Positions 16,695 to 24,794 of a DNA stretch of 64,000 nt are shown here, one piece after another (positions within the stretch are counted from its first letter, which is position 1; each line of letters opens with the position of its first letter). This DNA comes from DATEPR01 sp036491115 (GTDB lineage Bacteria > Actinomycetota > Actinomycetes > Mycobacteriales > Pseudonocardiaceae): positions 8,685-72,684 of the forward strand of contig DASXCQ010000013.1 in the NCBI GenBank assembly GCA_036491115.1, read 5' to 3'. Below the pieces are notes generated by a model. The model ran no database searches, was not told the origin of the DNA, and was given only the letters and a program-made list of their open reading frames with translations. The translations under genes were made by a program, and so were the position numbers.

Positions 16695-17936
16695 TCAGCG
16701 ACCCAGCACCTCGGAGATCGCATCGATACCCAGGTCGAGATCGGCCTTGCTGATCACCAACGGCGGCGCGACCCGCAACGTCATGTCATGCGTCTCCTTG
16801 CACAACACGCCACGCTCGGCCAACGCCTCACAAGCCGCACGCCCACTGGGCCCACCAGGCGAGATATCGATCCCGGCCCACAACCCCCGACCCCGAACCT
16901 CGGCGACACCCCGCCCGACCAGCTCACCCAACCGAGCATGCAGATGAGCACCCAGCTCACGAGAACGGGCCTGGTACTCACCGGTGCGCAGCAACCGGAT
17001 CACCGCCCGGCCGACAGCACACGCCATCGGGTTGCCGCCGAACGTCGATCCGTGCTCACCAGGCCGCAGCACGCCGAGCACGGCCCGCGACCCGACCACC
17101 GCCGACACCGGCAGAATCCCGCCGCCCAGCGCCTTGCCCAGCGTGTACAGATCGGCCCGCACACCGTCGTGGTCCATCGCGAGCAGGTCACCGGTGCGGG
17201 CCAGGCCGGACTGGATCTCGTCGGCGATCAGCAGCACACCGGCTTCGTCGCAGAGCTGGCGGACCTCGCGCAGGTAGCCCGCGGGCGGCACCAGCACGCC
17301 CGCCTCGCCCTGGATCGGCTCGACCAGCACCGCCGCCGTGCGTTCGGTGATGGCGTCGGCCACGGAATCCACGTCGCCGTACTTGGTCACCGTGAAGCCC
17401 GGCGTGAACGGGCCGAAGCCGGACCGGGCCACCGGGTCGGTGGAGAACGACACGATCGTCGTGGTGCGGCCGTGGAAGTTGGCACCGGCCACGACGATCT
17501 CCGCCGTGCCGTCCGGGACACCCTTGACCTGGTACGCCCACTTGCGGGCCACCTTGATCGCCGACTCCACGGCCTCGGCGCCGGAGTTCATCGGCAGCAC
17601 CATCTCGGTGCCGGTCAGCTCGGCCAGCTCGCGGCAGAACAGGCCCAGCTGGTCGTGGTGGAAGGCCCGGCTGGTCAGCGTGACCCGGCCCAACTGCTGC
17701 ACGGCAGCCGCGACCAGGTCGGGGTTGCGGTGGCCGAAGTTGAGGGCCGAGTAGCCGGCGAGGAAGTCCAGGTAGCGGCGGCCGGCCACGTCGGTCACCC
17801 AGGCGCCCTCCGCGGTGGCGATCACCACGGGCAGCGGGTGGTAGTTGTGGGTGCTCCACTGTTCGTCGATGGCGACGAAATCGGCCGTCTCGCTCGGGAC
17901 GGCGGTGCGGTCGGCGATCCGGTCGATGGTCGTCAT
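16695..17936 (-). CDS. rocD: ornithine--oxo-acid transaminase
   Basis: A 413-residue PLP enzyme of the class III aminotransferase family that converts ornithine and 2-oxoglutarate to glutamate semialdehyde and glutamate. The PLP lysine lies in LYTLGKALGGG; other marks are NSGAEAVESAIKVARKW, GANFHGRTTTIVSFSTD, VEPIQGEAGVLVPP and ADEIQSGLARTG. EHGSTFGGNP and the length fit ornithine aminotransferase better than acetylornithine aminotransferase. ATG 17936 sits just after GGAG. The upstream 150 bases, shared with the divergent peptidase, hold repeated CGTTGC sites that could bind an Lrp or other regulator. Confidence 0.87.
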   Translation of the reverse strand: MTTIDRIADRTAVPSETADFVAIDEQWSTHNYHPLPVVIATAEGAWVTDVAGRRYLDFLAGYSALNFGHRNPDLVAAAVQQLGRVTLTSRAFHHDQLGLFCRELAELTGTEMVLPMNSGAEAVESAIKVARKWAYQVKGVPDGTAEIVVAGANFHGRTTTIVSFSTDPVARSGFGPFTPGFTVTKYGDVDSVADAITERTAAVLVEPIQGEAGVLVPPAGYLREVRQLCDEAGVLLIADEIQSGLARTGDLLAMDHDGVRADLYTLGKALGGGILPVSAVVGSRAVLGVLRPGEHGSTFGGNPMACAVGRAVIRLLRTGEYQARSRELGAHLHARLGELVGRGVAEVRGRGLWAGIDISPGGPSGRAACEALAERGVLCKETHDMTLRVAPPLVISKADLDLGIDAISEVLGR

Positions 17937-17974
17937 GTCTCCAGGCTACGGGTTCCGTCGCGGCGATTTCAGCC

Positions 17975-18038
17975 ACGATCCGTTGCACATCCGGGTGTTT
18001 CATTGTGCGCTGTGTTCGCAACGCGACGATCCGTTGCG
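17975..18038. promoter_or_regulatory. direct and inverted repeats in the rocD-peptidase promoter gap
   Basis: ACGATCCGTTGC occurs twice (17975-17986 and 18026-18037), 51 bases apart, about five helical turns. The second copy is part of an inverted repeat, CGCAACG-8-CGTTGCG (18017-18038). The copies lie between rocD (start 17936, minus) and the S9 peptidase (start 18088, plus). Regularly phased sites suit an Lrp/AsnC-type octamer, but no such regulator is adjacent. Confidence 0.45.
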
Positions 18039-18087
18039 TACGTTGGCCGCTGGCGCCCGGTGGCCGGCATCTGCCAGGGTCGTCCTC

Positions 18088-20178
18088 GTGACCAGTGACG
18101 ACACGTTCCTCCGCATGCAGACCCGCACCCAGCGGTTCACCCTCGGAACGCCCAAGGAGATCCGGATCACCCCGGACGGCACCAGCGTCCTGTTCCTGCG
18201 TTCGCTGTCCGGCACCGACGCCCGGCACGGCCTGTGGCGGCTGGACGTGGCGTCCGGCCAGGAGACCCTGCTGGTCGATCCGGTCGGCCTGCTCGGCGAC
18301 CGCAACGAGGAACTGTCCGCGGATGAGCGGGCGGCGCGCGAACGCACCAGGACGCAGGCGGGCGGCGTGGTCGCCTACACCACCGACGACGACTACCGGG
18401 TGGCCGCGTTCTCCTTGTCCGGCAAGCTGTTCGTGGTCGACCTGGGTAGCGGCGAACTGCGCGAGGTGCCGGTCACCGGGTCGATCATGGACCCCAGGCT
18501 GGACCCGACCGGTCGCCGGATCGGCTACGTGTCCGGCGGCGCACTGCACGTGGTGGACGTCGACAGTGGCCACGACCGGGTGCTGGCCCGGAGTGACACC
18601 GAGGACGTCGCCTGGGGTCTCGCCGAGTTCCTGGCCGCCGAGGAGATGGAGCGGGTCCGGGGTTTCTGGTGGTCGCCCGACGGTGACCGGATCATCGCGG
18701 CCCGCACCGACCGGTCCGGTGTGCGGCGCTGGCACATCGCCGACCCGGCCAACCCGGAGGGTGAGCCGAACACGGTCGCCTACCCGGCCGCCGGCACCGA
18801 CAACGCCGTGGTCAGCCTGTTCGTGCTCGACCTGGAGGGCGGCCGGGTGGCCGTCGACTGGGACAACGCCGGCCTGCCCTACCTGACCACCGTGCACTGG
18901 TCGGCGGTCGGTCCGCCGCTGCTGGCCGTGCAGACCAGGGACCAGCGCCGGACGGTCGTCCTCGCGCTCGACCCCGCAACCGGCGCCACCGACGTCCGCC
19001 AGGAACTGACCGACCCGCACTGGGTGGACGTCGTCGTGGGCATGCCGGCGTGGACGCCGAACGGCCGGCTGGTCACCGTGGCGGCCCGGGACGGCGCGTA
19101 CCGGCTGCTGCTGGACGGCGAACCGGTGACCGGCGCCGAGCTGCAGATCCGGGCCGTGCTGGACACCGGCGCCGAGGACGTGCTGGTCACCGCCTCCGGC
19201 GCCGACCCGACGCAGGTGCACGTCTACTCGGTCGGCACCGACCTCACCCAGTTGTCCACTGTGGACGGCGTGCATTCCGCTGTGCGGGCCGGGGACGTGA
19301 CCGTGCTGGTGTCGTGGAGCATGGCGTACCCGGGGCCGACCGTGACGGTGCACCGCAACGGCAAGCCGGCGGGCGCGATCGCCTCGCACGCGGTCGAGCC
19401 GCCGCTGACGCCGGAGGTGATGCTGCTGACCGCGGGGGAGCGGGACCTGCGGTGCGCGCTGCTGTTCCCGACCGACCACGTGCCCGGCAGCGGGAAGCTG
19501 CCGGTGCTGCTCGACCCGTACGGCGGTCCGCACGCCCAGCGGGTGCTGCACGCGCGCAACTCGTACCTGACCCCGCAGTGGCTCGCCGACCAGGGCTTCG
19601 CCGTGCTGATCGCCGACGGCAGGGGCACCCCCGGCCGCGGCCCGGACTGGGACCGGGCGGTCGCGTTCGACATGATCGACGTGACGCTGGCCGACCAGAT
19701 CGACGCCCTGCACGCCGTCGCGGCCCGGTATCCGGATCTGGACCTGGCGACGGTGGCCATCCGCGGCTGGTCCTACGGTGGCTACCTGGCGGCGGCCGCG
19801 GTGCTGCGCAGGCCGGACGCGGTGCACGCGGCACTGTCCGGCGCGCCGGTGACCGACCCTCGGCTGTACGACACGCACTACATGGAGCGCTACCTCGGCC
19901 ACCCGGACGAGCGGCCCGACGTGTACCGGCGCGGTTCGCTGATCCGGGACGCCGCGAACCTGACCCGGCCGCTGATGCTGATCCACGGCCTGGCCGACGA
20001 CAACGTGTTCGTCGCGCACACGCTGCGGCTGTCCGCGGCACTGCTGGCCGCCGGCAAGGAGCACACCGTGCTGCCGCTGTCCGGCGTCACCCACATGGGG
20101 CCGACGGACGAGCGGGAGGCGGAGAACTTCCTGCTGCTCCAGGTCGCCTGGCTGAAACGAGCCCTCGGACTGGTGTGA
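18088..20178 (+). CDS. S9 family serine peptidase (DPP IV/prolyl oligopeptidase type)
   Basis: A 696-residue cytosolic peptidase counted from GTG 18088 (AGGGT upstream; ATG 18115 is an alternative). The N-terminal two thirds are a beta-propeller of the DPPIV_N type (segments TPKEIRITPDGTSVLFLRS, GFWWSPDGDRIIAAR). The C-terminal alpha/beta hydrolase domain has the full triad: nucleophile in RGWSYGGY, Asp in HGLADDNVF, and His in GVTHMG. No signal peptide is seen. Enzymes of this type cut short peptides, often after proline. It is divergent from rocD across a gap with repeated sites, and convergent with the MOSC gene. Confidence 0.93.
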   Translation: MTSDDTFLRMQTRTQRFTLGTPKEIRITPDGTSVLFLRSLSGTDARHGLWRLDVASGQETLLVDPVGLLGDRNEELSADERAARERTRTQAGGVVAYTTDDDYRVAAFSLSGKLFVVDLGSGELREVPVTGSIMDPRLDPTGRRIGYVSGGALHVVDVDSGHDRVLARSDTEDVAWGLAEFLAAEEMERVRGFWWSPDGDRIIAARTDRSGVRRWHIADPANPEGEPNTVAYPAAGTDNAVVSLFVLDLEGGRVAVDWDNAGLPYLTTVHWSAVGPPLLAVQTRDQRRTVVLALDPATGATDVRQELTDPHWVDVVVGMPAWTPNGRLVTVAARDGAYRLLLDGEPVTGAELQIRAVLDTGAEDVLVTASGADPTQVHVYSVGTDLTQLSTVDGVHSAVRAGDVTVLVSWSMAYPGPTVTVHRNGKPAGAIASHAVEPPLTPEVMLLTAGERDLRCALLFPTDHVPGSGKLPVLLDPYGGPHAQRVLHARNSYLTPQWLADQGFAVLIADGRGTPGRGPDWDRAVAFDMIDVTLADQIDALHAVAARYPDLDLATVAIRGWSYGGYLAAAAVLRRPDAVHAALSGAPVTDPRLYDTHYMERYLGHPDERPDVYRRGSLIRDAANLTRPLMLIHGLADDNVFVAHTLRLSAALLAAGKEHTVLPLSGVTHMGPTDEREAENFLLLQVAWLKRALGLV

Positions 20179-20181
20179 CGG

Positions 20182-20895
20182 TCAGGACAGGAGGACGTCG
20201 TCGCCGACCTTGATCCGGCCGGGCACGGCAACCCGTGCGTAGACGCCGAACAGCAGGTCGCCCTCGTCGGAGATGGCCCGCAGCACGTCGCCGCTGTCCT
20301 CCAACTCGGCCTGCCCCGTGTTCACCATGACGCACCGGTCGACCGTGTCGACGATCTCGATCACCAGGTGCGTGCCGATGTGCAGCTCGTGGCCCAGCCA
20401 GGCGTCCTCCGGGCGGCCGGCCGACTCGTCGACCCGGACCACCAGGTTGGGCCGGACCCGGCGCTCGTCCACGCCCACCATCGGCACCAGGTCGGCCAGC
20501 CAGGCCATGCTCGCGGTGGTGACCAGGTGCAGCGGCGCCTGGTCGAAGTGGGAGATCACGCTCTCCTTGACCAGGGTCACCCCGGGGATGTCCAGGCCGT
20601 CGGAGATCGCCCAGTGCACCTGTTCCTCGTCGCCGCGGACGGTCCGGCCGTCGGGCAGGGTGATCACCGGGGTGAGGTCGGGCTGGTAGGTGGCGTGGAA
20701 GTCGAGCAGACCGTTCATCCGGCGGAACCGGCGGCTGTTCTTGCCACTGCCCAGTTTGCCGTCGGTGTCCCGGACCGCGTACAGCCGGTCGCCGAGGATT
20801 CCCCGGACGTCCACCGGTGCCTGGGTGAGCTGTTCGCCGCCCATCGACTTGACCGGGTAACGCCAGAGTGCATCGACCGTGCCGACGTTGTTCAC
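20182..20895 (-). CDS. MOSC domain-containing protein
   Basis: The 237-residue protein has an N-terminal MOSC_N beta barrel (VDALWRYPVKSMGGEQL, about 1-90) and a MOSC domain (about 110-235) with VDRCVMVNTGQAELEDS containing the conserved Cys. MOSC domains occur in molybdenum-cofactor sulfurase tails and in Moco oxidoreductases such as mARC, where the Cys coordinates molybdenum. GTG 20895 overlaps the stop of the upstream SDR as GTGA, so it depends on coupled translation; its own ribosome site is poor. Function beyond Moco binding or sulfur carriage is not predictable. Confidence 0.88.
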   Translation of the reverse strand: MNNVGTVDALWRYPVKSMGGEQLTQAPVDVRGILGDRLYAVRDTDGKLGSGKNSRRFRRMNGLLDFHATYQPDLTPVITLPDGRTVRGDEEQVHWAISDGLDIPGVTLVKESVISHFDQAPLHLVTTASMAWLADLVPMVGVDERRVRPNLVVRVDESAGRPEDAWLGHELHIGTHLVIEIVDTVDRCVMVNTGQAELEDSGDVLRAISDEGDLLFGVYARVAVPGRIKVGDDVLLS

Positions 20896-21713
20896 CTCGC
20901 GACGGTACCGGGTGTCTCATTTCGCGCGCCGAAGACGTGCCGCATGCCGCCCAGCCAGCCGTCCAGGTCGGCGGCCTTGCCGGCGTACATCTTCGCCACC
21001 TTGGCGTGCGGCAGGATCAGGAACCGCTCGTCCGCCAACCCCCGCACGGCCGCCTCGGCGACGTCCTCCGGCTCGATGATGTCGCCGCTGGCCGCGACGG
21101 CCAGCGCGGACGAGTTGCCCGACTCGACGCCGGGCATCAGCATCTGCGTGCGCACGCCCAGCGGGCACAGCGTGCTCACCTTGATGCCGGCGGCACCGTA
21201 GGTCATCGCCACCCACTCGGCGAAGCCGATCGCGGCGTGCTTGGTCGCGGTGTAGGGCGCGTCGCCCGGACAGGTGAGCAGGCCGGCCGCGGACACGGTG
21301 TGCAGGAAGTAGCCGCCACCGCGCTCCACCATGCCGGGCAGCACCGCGTTGACGCCGTGTACGTGCGCCATCACGTTGACCGCCCAGGTCGCCGCCCATG
21401 CCTCGGCGGGCGCGTCCTCGTTCCGGCCGGTGGCGATGCCGGCGTTGGAACAGAACAGGTCCACCGCGCCGAACGCGGACTCCGCCGCCTCGGCCAGTTC
21501 CTTCACCTGGGCCGCGTCGGTCACGTCGGTGCGCAGGGCGATGGCCTGGCCGCCTGCCGCCTTGATCGCGGCAGCGACAGTCGCCGCGCTGTCACCGTCT
21601 ACATCGGACACCGCTACGCCTGCGGCGCCCTCGGCGGCGAAGCGCGTGGCCAGAGCGGCGCCGATGCCCCGCCCGGCGCCCGTGACGACGACGACCTTGT
21701 CGCGTAGCTGCAC
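20892..21713 (-). CDS. SDR family oxidoreductase
   Basis: This 273-residue NAD(P)-dependent dehydrogenase starts at GTG 21713 behind GGAGG. The cofactor loop is VTGAGRGIGAAL, the structural motif is CSNAGIA (N-A-G), and the catalytic Ser, Tyr and Lys are in TVSAAG and PYTATKHAA. The extended C-terminal tail (KMYAGKAADLDGWLGGMRHVFG) is seen in SDRs linked to lipid or steroid catabolism in actinobacteria; that link is a family-based suggestion. It is divergent from a second SDR across a perfect 18-bp palindrome and coupled to the MOSC gene downstream. Confidence 0.9.
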   Translation of the reverse strand: MQLRDKVVVVTGAGRGIGAALATRFAAEGAAGVAVSDVDGDSAATVAAAIKAAGGQAIALRTDVTDAAQVKELAEAAESAFGAVDLFCSNAGIATGRNEDAPAEAWAATWAVNVMAHVHGVNAVLPGMVERGGGYFLHTVSAAGLLTCPGDAPYTATKHAAIGFAEWVAMTYGAAGIKVSTLCPLGVRTQMLMPGVESGNSSALAVAASGDIIEPEDVAEAAVRGLADERFLILPHAKVAKMYAGKAADLDGWLGGMRHVFGARNETPGTVAR

Positions 21714-21740
21714 CGTGAGGCCTCCGATCCGCACGACCGT

Positions 21741-21758
21741 ATACCGACTAGTCGGTAT
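21741..21758. promoter_or_regulatory. 18-bp perfect palindrome between divergent SDR genes
   Basis: ATACCGACTAGTCGGTAT is a perfect dyad with no spacer. It lies 28 bases upstream of the minus-strand SDR and 49 bases upstream of the plus-strand SDR. Its size and form fit a TetR-family operator. The TetR at 23538, last in the plus-strand operon, is the natural candidate to bind it. Confidence 0.72.
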
Positions 21759-21806
21759 GTAGTACCGTACGGCCGAGTCGTGGTGCCTGGCAAGGGAGGC
21801 AATCGG

Positions 21807-22574
21807 GTGAGTACCGGGCTGGCAGGCAGGACAGCGTTGATCACCGGCGCGTCCCGCGGGATCGGCAGGGCCATCGCGTTCGCGCTGGCCGGCGAGGGCG
21901 CCAACGTCGTGCTCAACTCCCGCAGGCAGGATGGCCTGGACGCGGTCGCCGCCGAGATCACCGACCGCCACCCGCATGCTCGCGTGCTCGCCAAGGCCGC
22001 CCATGTCGGCGAGCCGGAGCAGGCCCGCGCCTGCGTCGACGCCGCCGTCGCCGAGTTCGGTTCGGTGGACGTGCTGGTGAACAACGCCGGCACCAACCCG
22101 TACTTCGGGCCCCTGGTGGACATCGACGTGCCGCGCGCGGAGAAGACGGTGCAGGTCAACCAGTTGTCCATCGTGGTGTGGACGCAACTGGTGTGGAAGG
22201 CGTCGATGGCCGAGCGCGGCGGCACCATCGTCAACATGGCCTCCATCGGCGGCATGGCCACCGAGATCGGCATCGGCTACTACAACGCCACCAAGGCCGC
22301 GGTCATCCACCTCACCCGCCAGTTCGCCGCCGAACTCGCGCCCAAGGTGCGGGTCAACGCGATCGCGCCCGGCCTGGTGCGCACCCAACTGGCCAGGGCG
22401 CTGTGGGAGAACCACGAGGACCAGATCAGCAAGTCCCTGCCGCTGGGCCGGATCGGCGAACCGGACGACATCGCCAGGGCCGCGGTGTTCCTCGCCGGTG
22501 ACGACTCGTCCTGGATCACCGGTCAGACCCTCGTGGTGGACGGCGGTGCGGTGATCCGGCCGGGCGTCGCCTGA
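21807..22574 (+). CDS. SDR family oxidoreductase
   Basis: A 255-residue classical SDR starting at GTG 21807 after AAGGGAGG. It has TGASRGIGRAI (cofactor binding), VNNAGTNPYFG (N-A-G), the catalytic NMASIGG serine region, YYNATKAAV (Tyr-x-x-x-Lys) and the usual end GQTLVVDGGAVIRPG. The sequence resembles 3-oxoacyl reductase or glucose dehydrogenase-type members; the substrate is unknown. It is the first gene of an operon with an LLM oxidoreductase (one-base overlap) and a TetR regulator, facing another SDR. Confidence 0.92.
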   Translation: MSTGLAGRTALITGASRGIGRAIAFALAGEGANVVLNSRRQDGLDAVAAEITDRHPHARVLAKAAHVGEPEQARACVDAAVAEFGSVDVLVNNAGTNPYFGPLVDIDVPRAEKTVQVNQLSIVVWTQLVWKASMAERGGTIVNMASIGGMATEIGIGYYNATKAAVIHLTRQFAAELAPKVRVNAIAPGLVRTQLARALWENHEDQISKSLPLGRIGEPDDIARAAVFLAGDDSSWITGQTLVVDGGAVIRPGVA

Positions 22575-23527
22575 TGAGCAACTGGGGCGTCACCCTCCCG
22601 CTGACCGGCGTGCCGCTGGCCGAACACCGTGACCTGGTCAAGTCGCTGCCCGATCTGGGTTACACCGACGTGTGGACCGCGGAAACCAGCGGCACCGACG
22701 CGTTCACGCCGCTGGCACTGGTCGCCGAGTGGGCGCCGACGCTGCGGCTGGGCACCGCGATCGCCCCCGTCTACACCCGCGGCCCCGGCCTGCTCGCCAT
22801 GACCGCGGCCACCATCGCCGAACTCGCGCCCGGCCGGTTCGTGCTCGGCATCGGCACCTCGTCGCCGGTCATCGTGTCCGACTGGAACGCCGGTGAGTTG
22901 GCCGAACCCTATGCGCGCAGCCGGGACACGCTGCGCTTCCTGCGCGCCGCGCTGGCCGGGGAGAAGGTCACCGAGACCTACCCGACGTTCGGCGTGCGCC
23001 GCTTCAAGCTGGAGCGGCCGCCCACGCCGCCGCCGTCGATCATGCTGGCCGCGCTGCGGCCCGGCATGCTGCGCCTGGCCGCGCAGGAGGCGGACGGCGC
23101 GATCACCAACTGGCTGGCACCCGACGACGTGCCGACCGTGCGCGGGGTGATCGGCGACGGCGTCGAACTCGCGGCCCGGATCTTCGTCTGCCCCACCGAG
23201 GACGTCGCGGCGGCCAGGGGACTGGGCAGGCTGCTGATCAGCAGCTACCTGACCGTGCCGGTGTATGCCGCGTTCCACGACTGGCTGGGCCGGCGTGATG
23301 CGCTGGCGCCGATGCACGCGGCCTGGGCGGCCGGTGACCGGAAGGCGGCCAACGCGGCGATCCCGGACGAGGTCGTGGACGACCTGATCGTGCACGGCAG
23401 CCCGGCTGCCTGCCGGGAGCGGGTGGCCGAGTACGTTGCCCGCGGCCTGGACACGCCGGCCATCGCCGTGCTGCCTACCGGCGACGACCCGGCGGCGATG
23501 GTGCGGGCGCTCGCGCCCGCCCGGTGA
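22574..23527 (+). CDS. LLM class F420-dependent oxidoreductase
   Basis: This 317-residue luciferase-like TIM-barrel protein begins with an ATG that shares one base with the SDR stop. MSNWGVTLPLTGVPLAEH and TDVWTAETSGTDAFTPL, then LGTAIAPVYTRGPGLLAM and the LAPGRFVLGIGTSSP segment, match F420-dependent members related to methylenetetrahydromethanopterin reductase. A late block (VHGSPAACRERVAEYVARGLDTPAIAVLP) is also typical. Actinobacterial enzymes of this group reduce or oxidise steroids, terpenoids or antibiotics; the partner SDR genes support a role in a lipid-like catabolic pathway. Confidence 0.88.
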   Translation: MSNWGVTLPLTGVPLAEHRDLVKSLPDLGYTDVWTAETSGTDAFTPLALVAEWAPTLRLGTAIAPVYTRGPGLLAMTAATIAELAPGRFVLGIGTSSPVIVSDWNAGELAEPYARSRDTLRFLRAALAGEKVTETYPTFGVRRFKLERPPTPPPSIMLAALRPGMLRLAAQEADGAITNWLAPDDVPTVRGVIGDGVELAARIFVCPTEDVAAARGLGRLLISSYLTVPVYAAFHDWLGRRDALAPMHAAWAAGDRKAANAAIPDEVVDDLIVHGSPAACRERVAEYVARGLDTPAIAVLPTGDDPAAMVRALAPAR

Positions 23528-23537
23528 GGAGGGCGGC

Positions 23538-24140
23538 ATGGCGCGTGCGTCGGCCAGGGCCCGCGACGGCCGCAGCCCGATGGAGCAGCGGATCATCGCG
23601 TCCGCCGTGGAGCTGTTCGCCGAGCAGGGGTTCGACGCGACGACCGTGCAGCAGGTGGTCGACCGGGCAGAGGTGACCAAAGGCGCGCTGTACCACTACT
23701 TCGACGCCAAGGACGACCTGCTCTACGCGATCTACCACGCGCTGATCGGCACCCAGAACGCGGCGCTGGACGAGATCGCGGCGCTCGGCCTGGGCGCGGG
23801 CGAGACCGTCCGGGCGGTACTGGTCAACGTGGTGCGCACGACCGTGGAACGGCTGTCCGAGGCGAAGGTGTTCTTCCGCGAGGCGCACAAGCTGGACGCC
23901 GACCGGCACGCCGCGTTCCGCGCCGACCGGCGCCGCTACCACGAGGGTTTCCGGCTGATCGTCGAGGCGGGCCAGGCCTGCGGCGAGTTCTCCCGCGTGG
24001 TGCCGGCCGACACGGTGGTGCAGATCGCGATGGGCGTGGTGAACCAGCTGCCCGTCTGGTACCGGGCGGGCGGGGTGAAGTCGCCAGAGGAACTGGGCAA
24101 CGAGATCGCCGACTTCGTCCTGGCGGCCCTGCGACCCTAG
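23538..24140 (+). CDS. TetR family transcriptional regulator (KstR2-like C-terminus)
   Basis: A 200-residue TetR starting at ATG 23538 after GAGGAGG, 10 bases beyond the LLM gene. The DNA-binding helices are at about residues 20-62 (FDATTVQQVVDRAEVTKGALYHYFDAKDDLL). The C-terminal domain (FFREAHKLDADRHAAFRADRRRYHEGF) has the look of regulators sensing acyl-CoA thioesters of lipid or steroid catabolism. It is probably the repressor of its own operon and of the divergent SDR-MOSC operon through the palindrome at 21741-21758. Confidence 0.88.
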   Translation: MARASARARDGRSPMEQRIIASAVELFAEQGFDATTVQQVVDRAEVTKGALYHYFDAKDDLLYAIYHALIGTQNAALDEIAALGLGAGETVRAVLVNVVRTTVERLSEAKVFFREAHKLDADRHAAFRADRRRYHEGFRLIVEAGQACGEFSRVVPADTVVQIAMGVVNQLPVWYRAGGVKSPEELGNEIADFVLAALRP

Positions 24141-24143
24141 TGC

Positions 24144-24734
24144 CTACGGCCGCACGAGCGGCAGGAAGACCTCGTCGATGATCGACTCGGCCACCTCGTC
24201 GGGCACCGGCTTGAGGGTCATCAGCAGTTCCTGCCGGTACAGGTCGAACGGGACGCCGACCACCCGAGGGGTGAGCTTCGCGGGGTCGACCTCGCCCCGC
24301 TCGACCGCGCGGGAGATGATCGTCTCGACCGCTGCGCCCCGGCCGGACACGAAGGCGTCGCGCAGGTCGGACAGGCCGGTGCCGGTCTCGGCGTAGTAGC
24401 CGGAGAGCCGCAGCGCCATCATGATGCCCAGCCGCGCGCGCGAGCGGTTCGCCCGCCGCAGCAGTTCGACCATGTCCTCGCGCAGCGAGCCGGTGTCCGG
24501 GATCACGACGGGCTCCTTCTGGCCGGCGCGAGCCACGGCGGCCCGCACCAGTTCGGGCTTGGTGGGCCAGCGGCGGTAGAGCACGGCGCGGCTGGTCCGG
24601 GCCCGCTCGGCCACCGACTCGATCGTGAACGCCGAGTAACCCTTGTCGACGAGCTCGTCCCACGCGGCGTCCAGCAGCGCGTTCTCCAGCGCCGCGCCGC
24701 GTCGCCGCTGGGGAGTCCCGTCTTTAGGAGACAT
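24144..24734 (-). CDS. TetR/AcrR family transcriptional regulator
   Basis: A 196-residue TetR with an N-terminal helix-turn-helix (ALLDAAWDELVDKGYSAFTIESVAERARTSRAV in part, then LYRRWPTKPELV) and a C-terminal domain resembling the TetR_C_16 group. It is divergent from a broken MFS drug exporter gene. A 17-bp palindrome lies in the gap, 31 bases from its start. This arrangement is the classical repressor-efflux pair. Since the exporter is disrupted, the regulator may now have no useful target. It ends 3 bases from the convergent TetR at 23538. Confidence 0.9.
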   Translation of the reverse strand: MSPKDGTPQRRRGAALENALLDAAWDELVDKGYSAFTIESVAERARTSRAVLYRRWPTKPELVRAAVARAGQKEPVVIPDTGSLREDMVELLRRANRSRARLGIMMALRLSGYYAETGTGLSDLRDAFVSGRGAAVETIISRAVERGEVDPAKLTPRVVGVPFDLYRQELLMTLKPVPDEVAESIIDEVFLPLVRP

Positions 24735-24764
24735 TGTGTTTCTTACGCTCCCGTCCTACTCTGG

Positions 24765-24781
24765 AGATACAGAGTGTATCT
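24765..24781. promoter_or_regulatory. 17-bp palindrome, TetR operator candidate for the MFS locus
   Basis: AGATACA-GAG-TGTATCT is perfect in its 7-bp arms. It lies between the TetR start (24734) and the former MFS start (ATG 24795), 14 bases before the latter, where a repressor would block transcription of the exporter. Confidence 0.65.
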
Positions 24782-24794
24782 AAAGGAGCCGAGG

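Noticed and set aside
17188..20094. An open frame of about 968 codons on the minus strand
   Set aside because: It is antisense to the S9 peptidase, whose triad and propeller motifs are clear, and its low end is an off-frame copy of the aminotransferase coding region.
24734..24794. A start codon at 24734 that would extend the exporter upstream
   Set aside because: It would place codons across the TetR operator palindrome and the TetR start, and there is no ribosome site; ATG 24795 with AAAGGAG is the former start.
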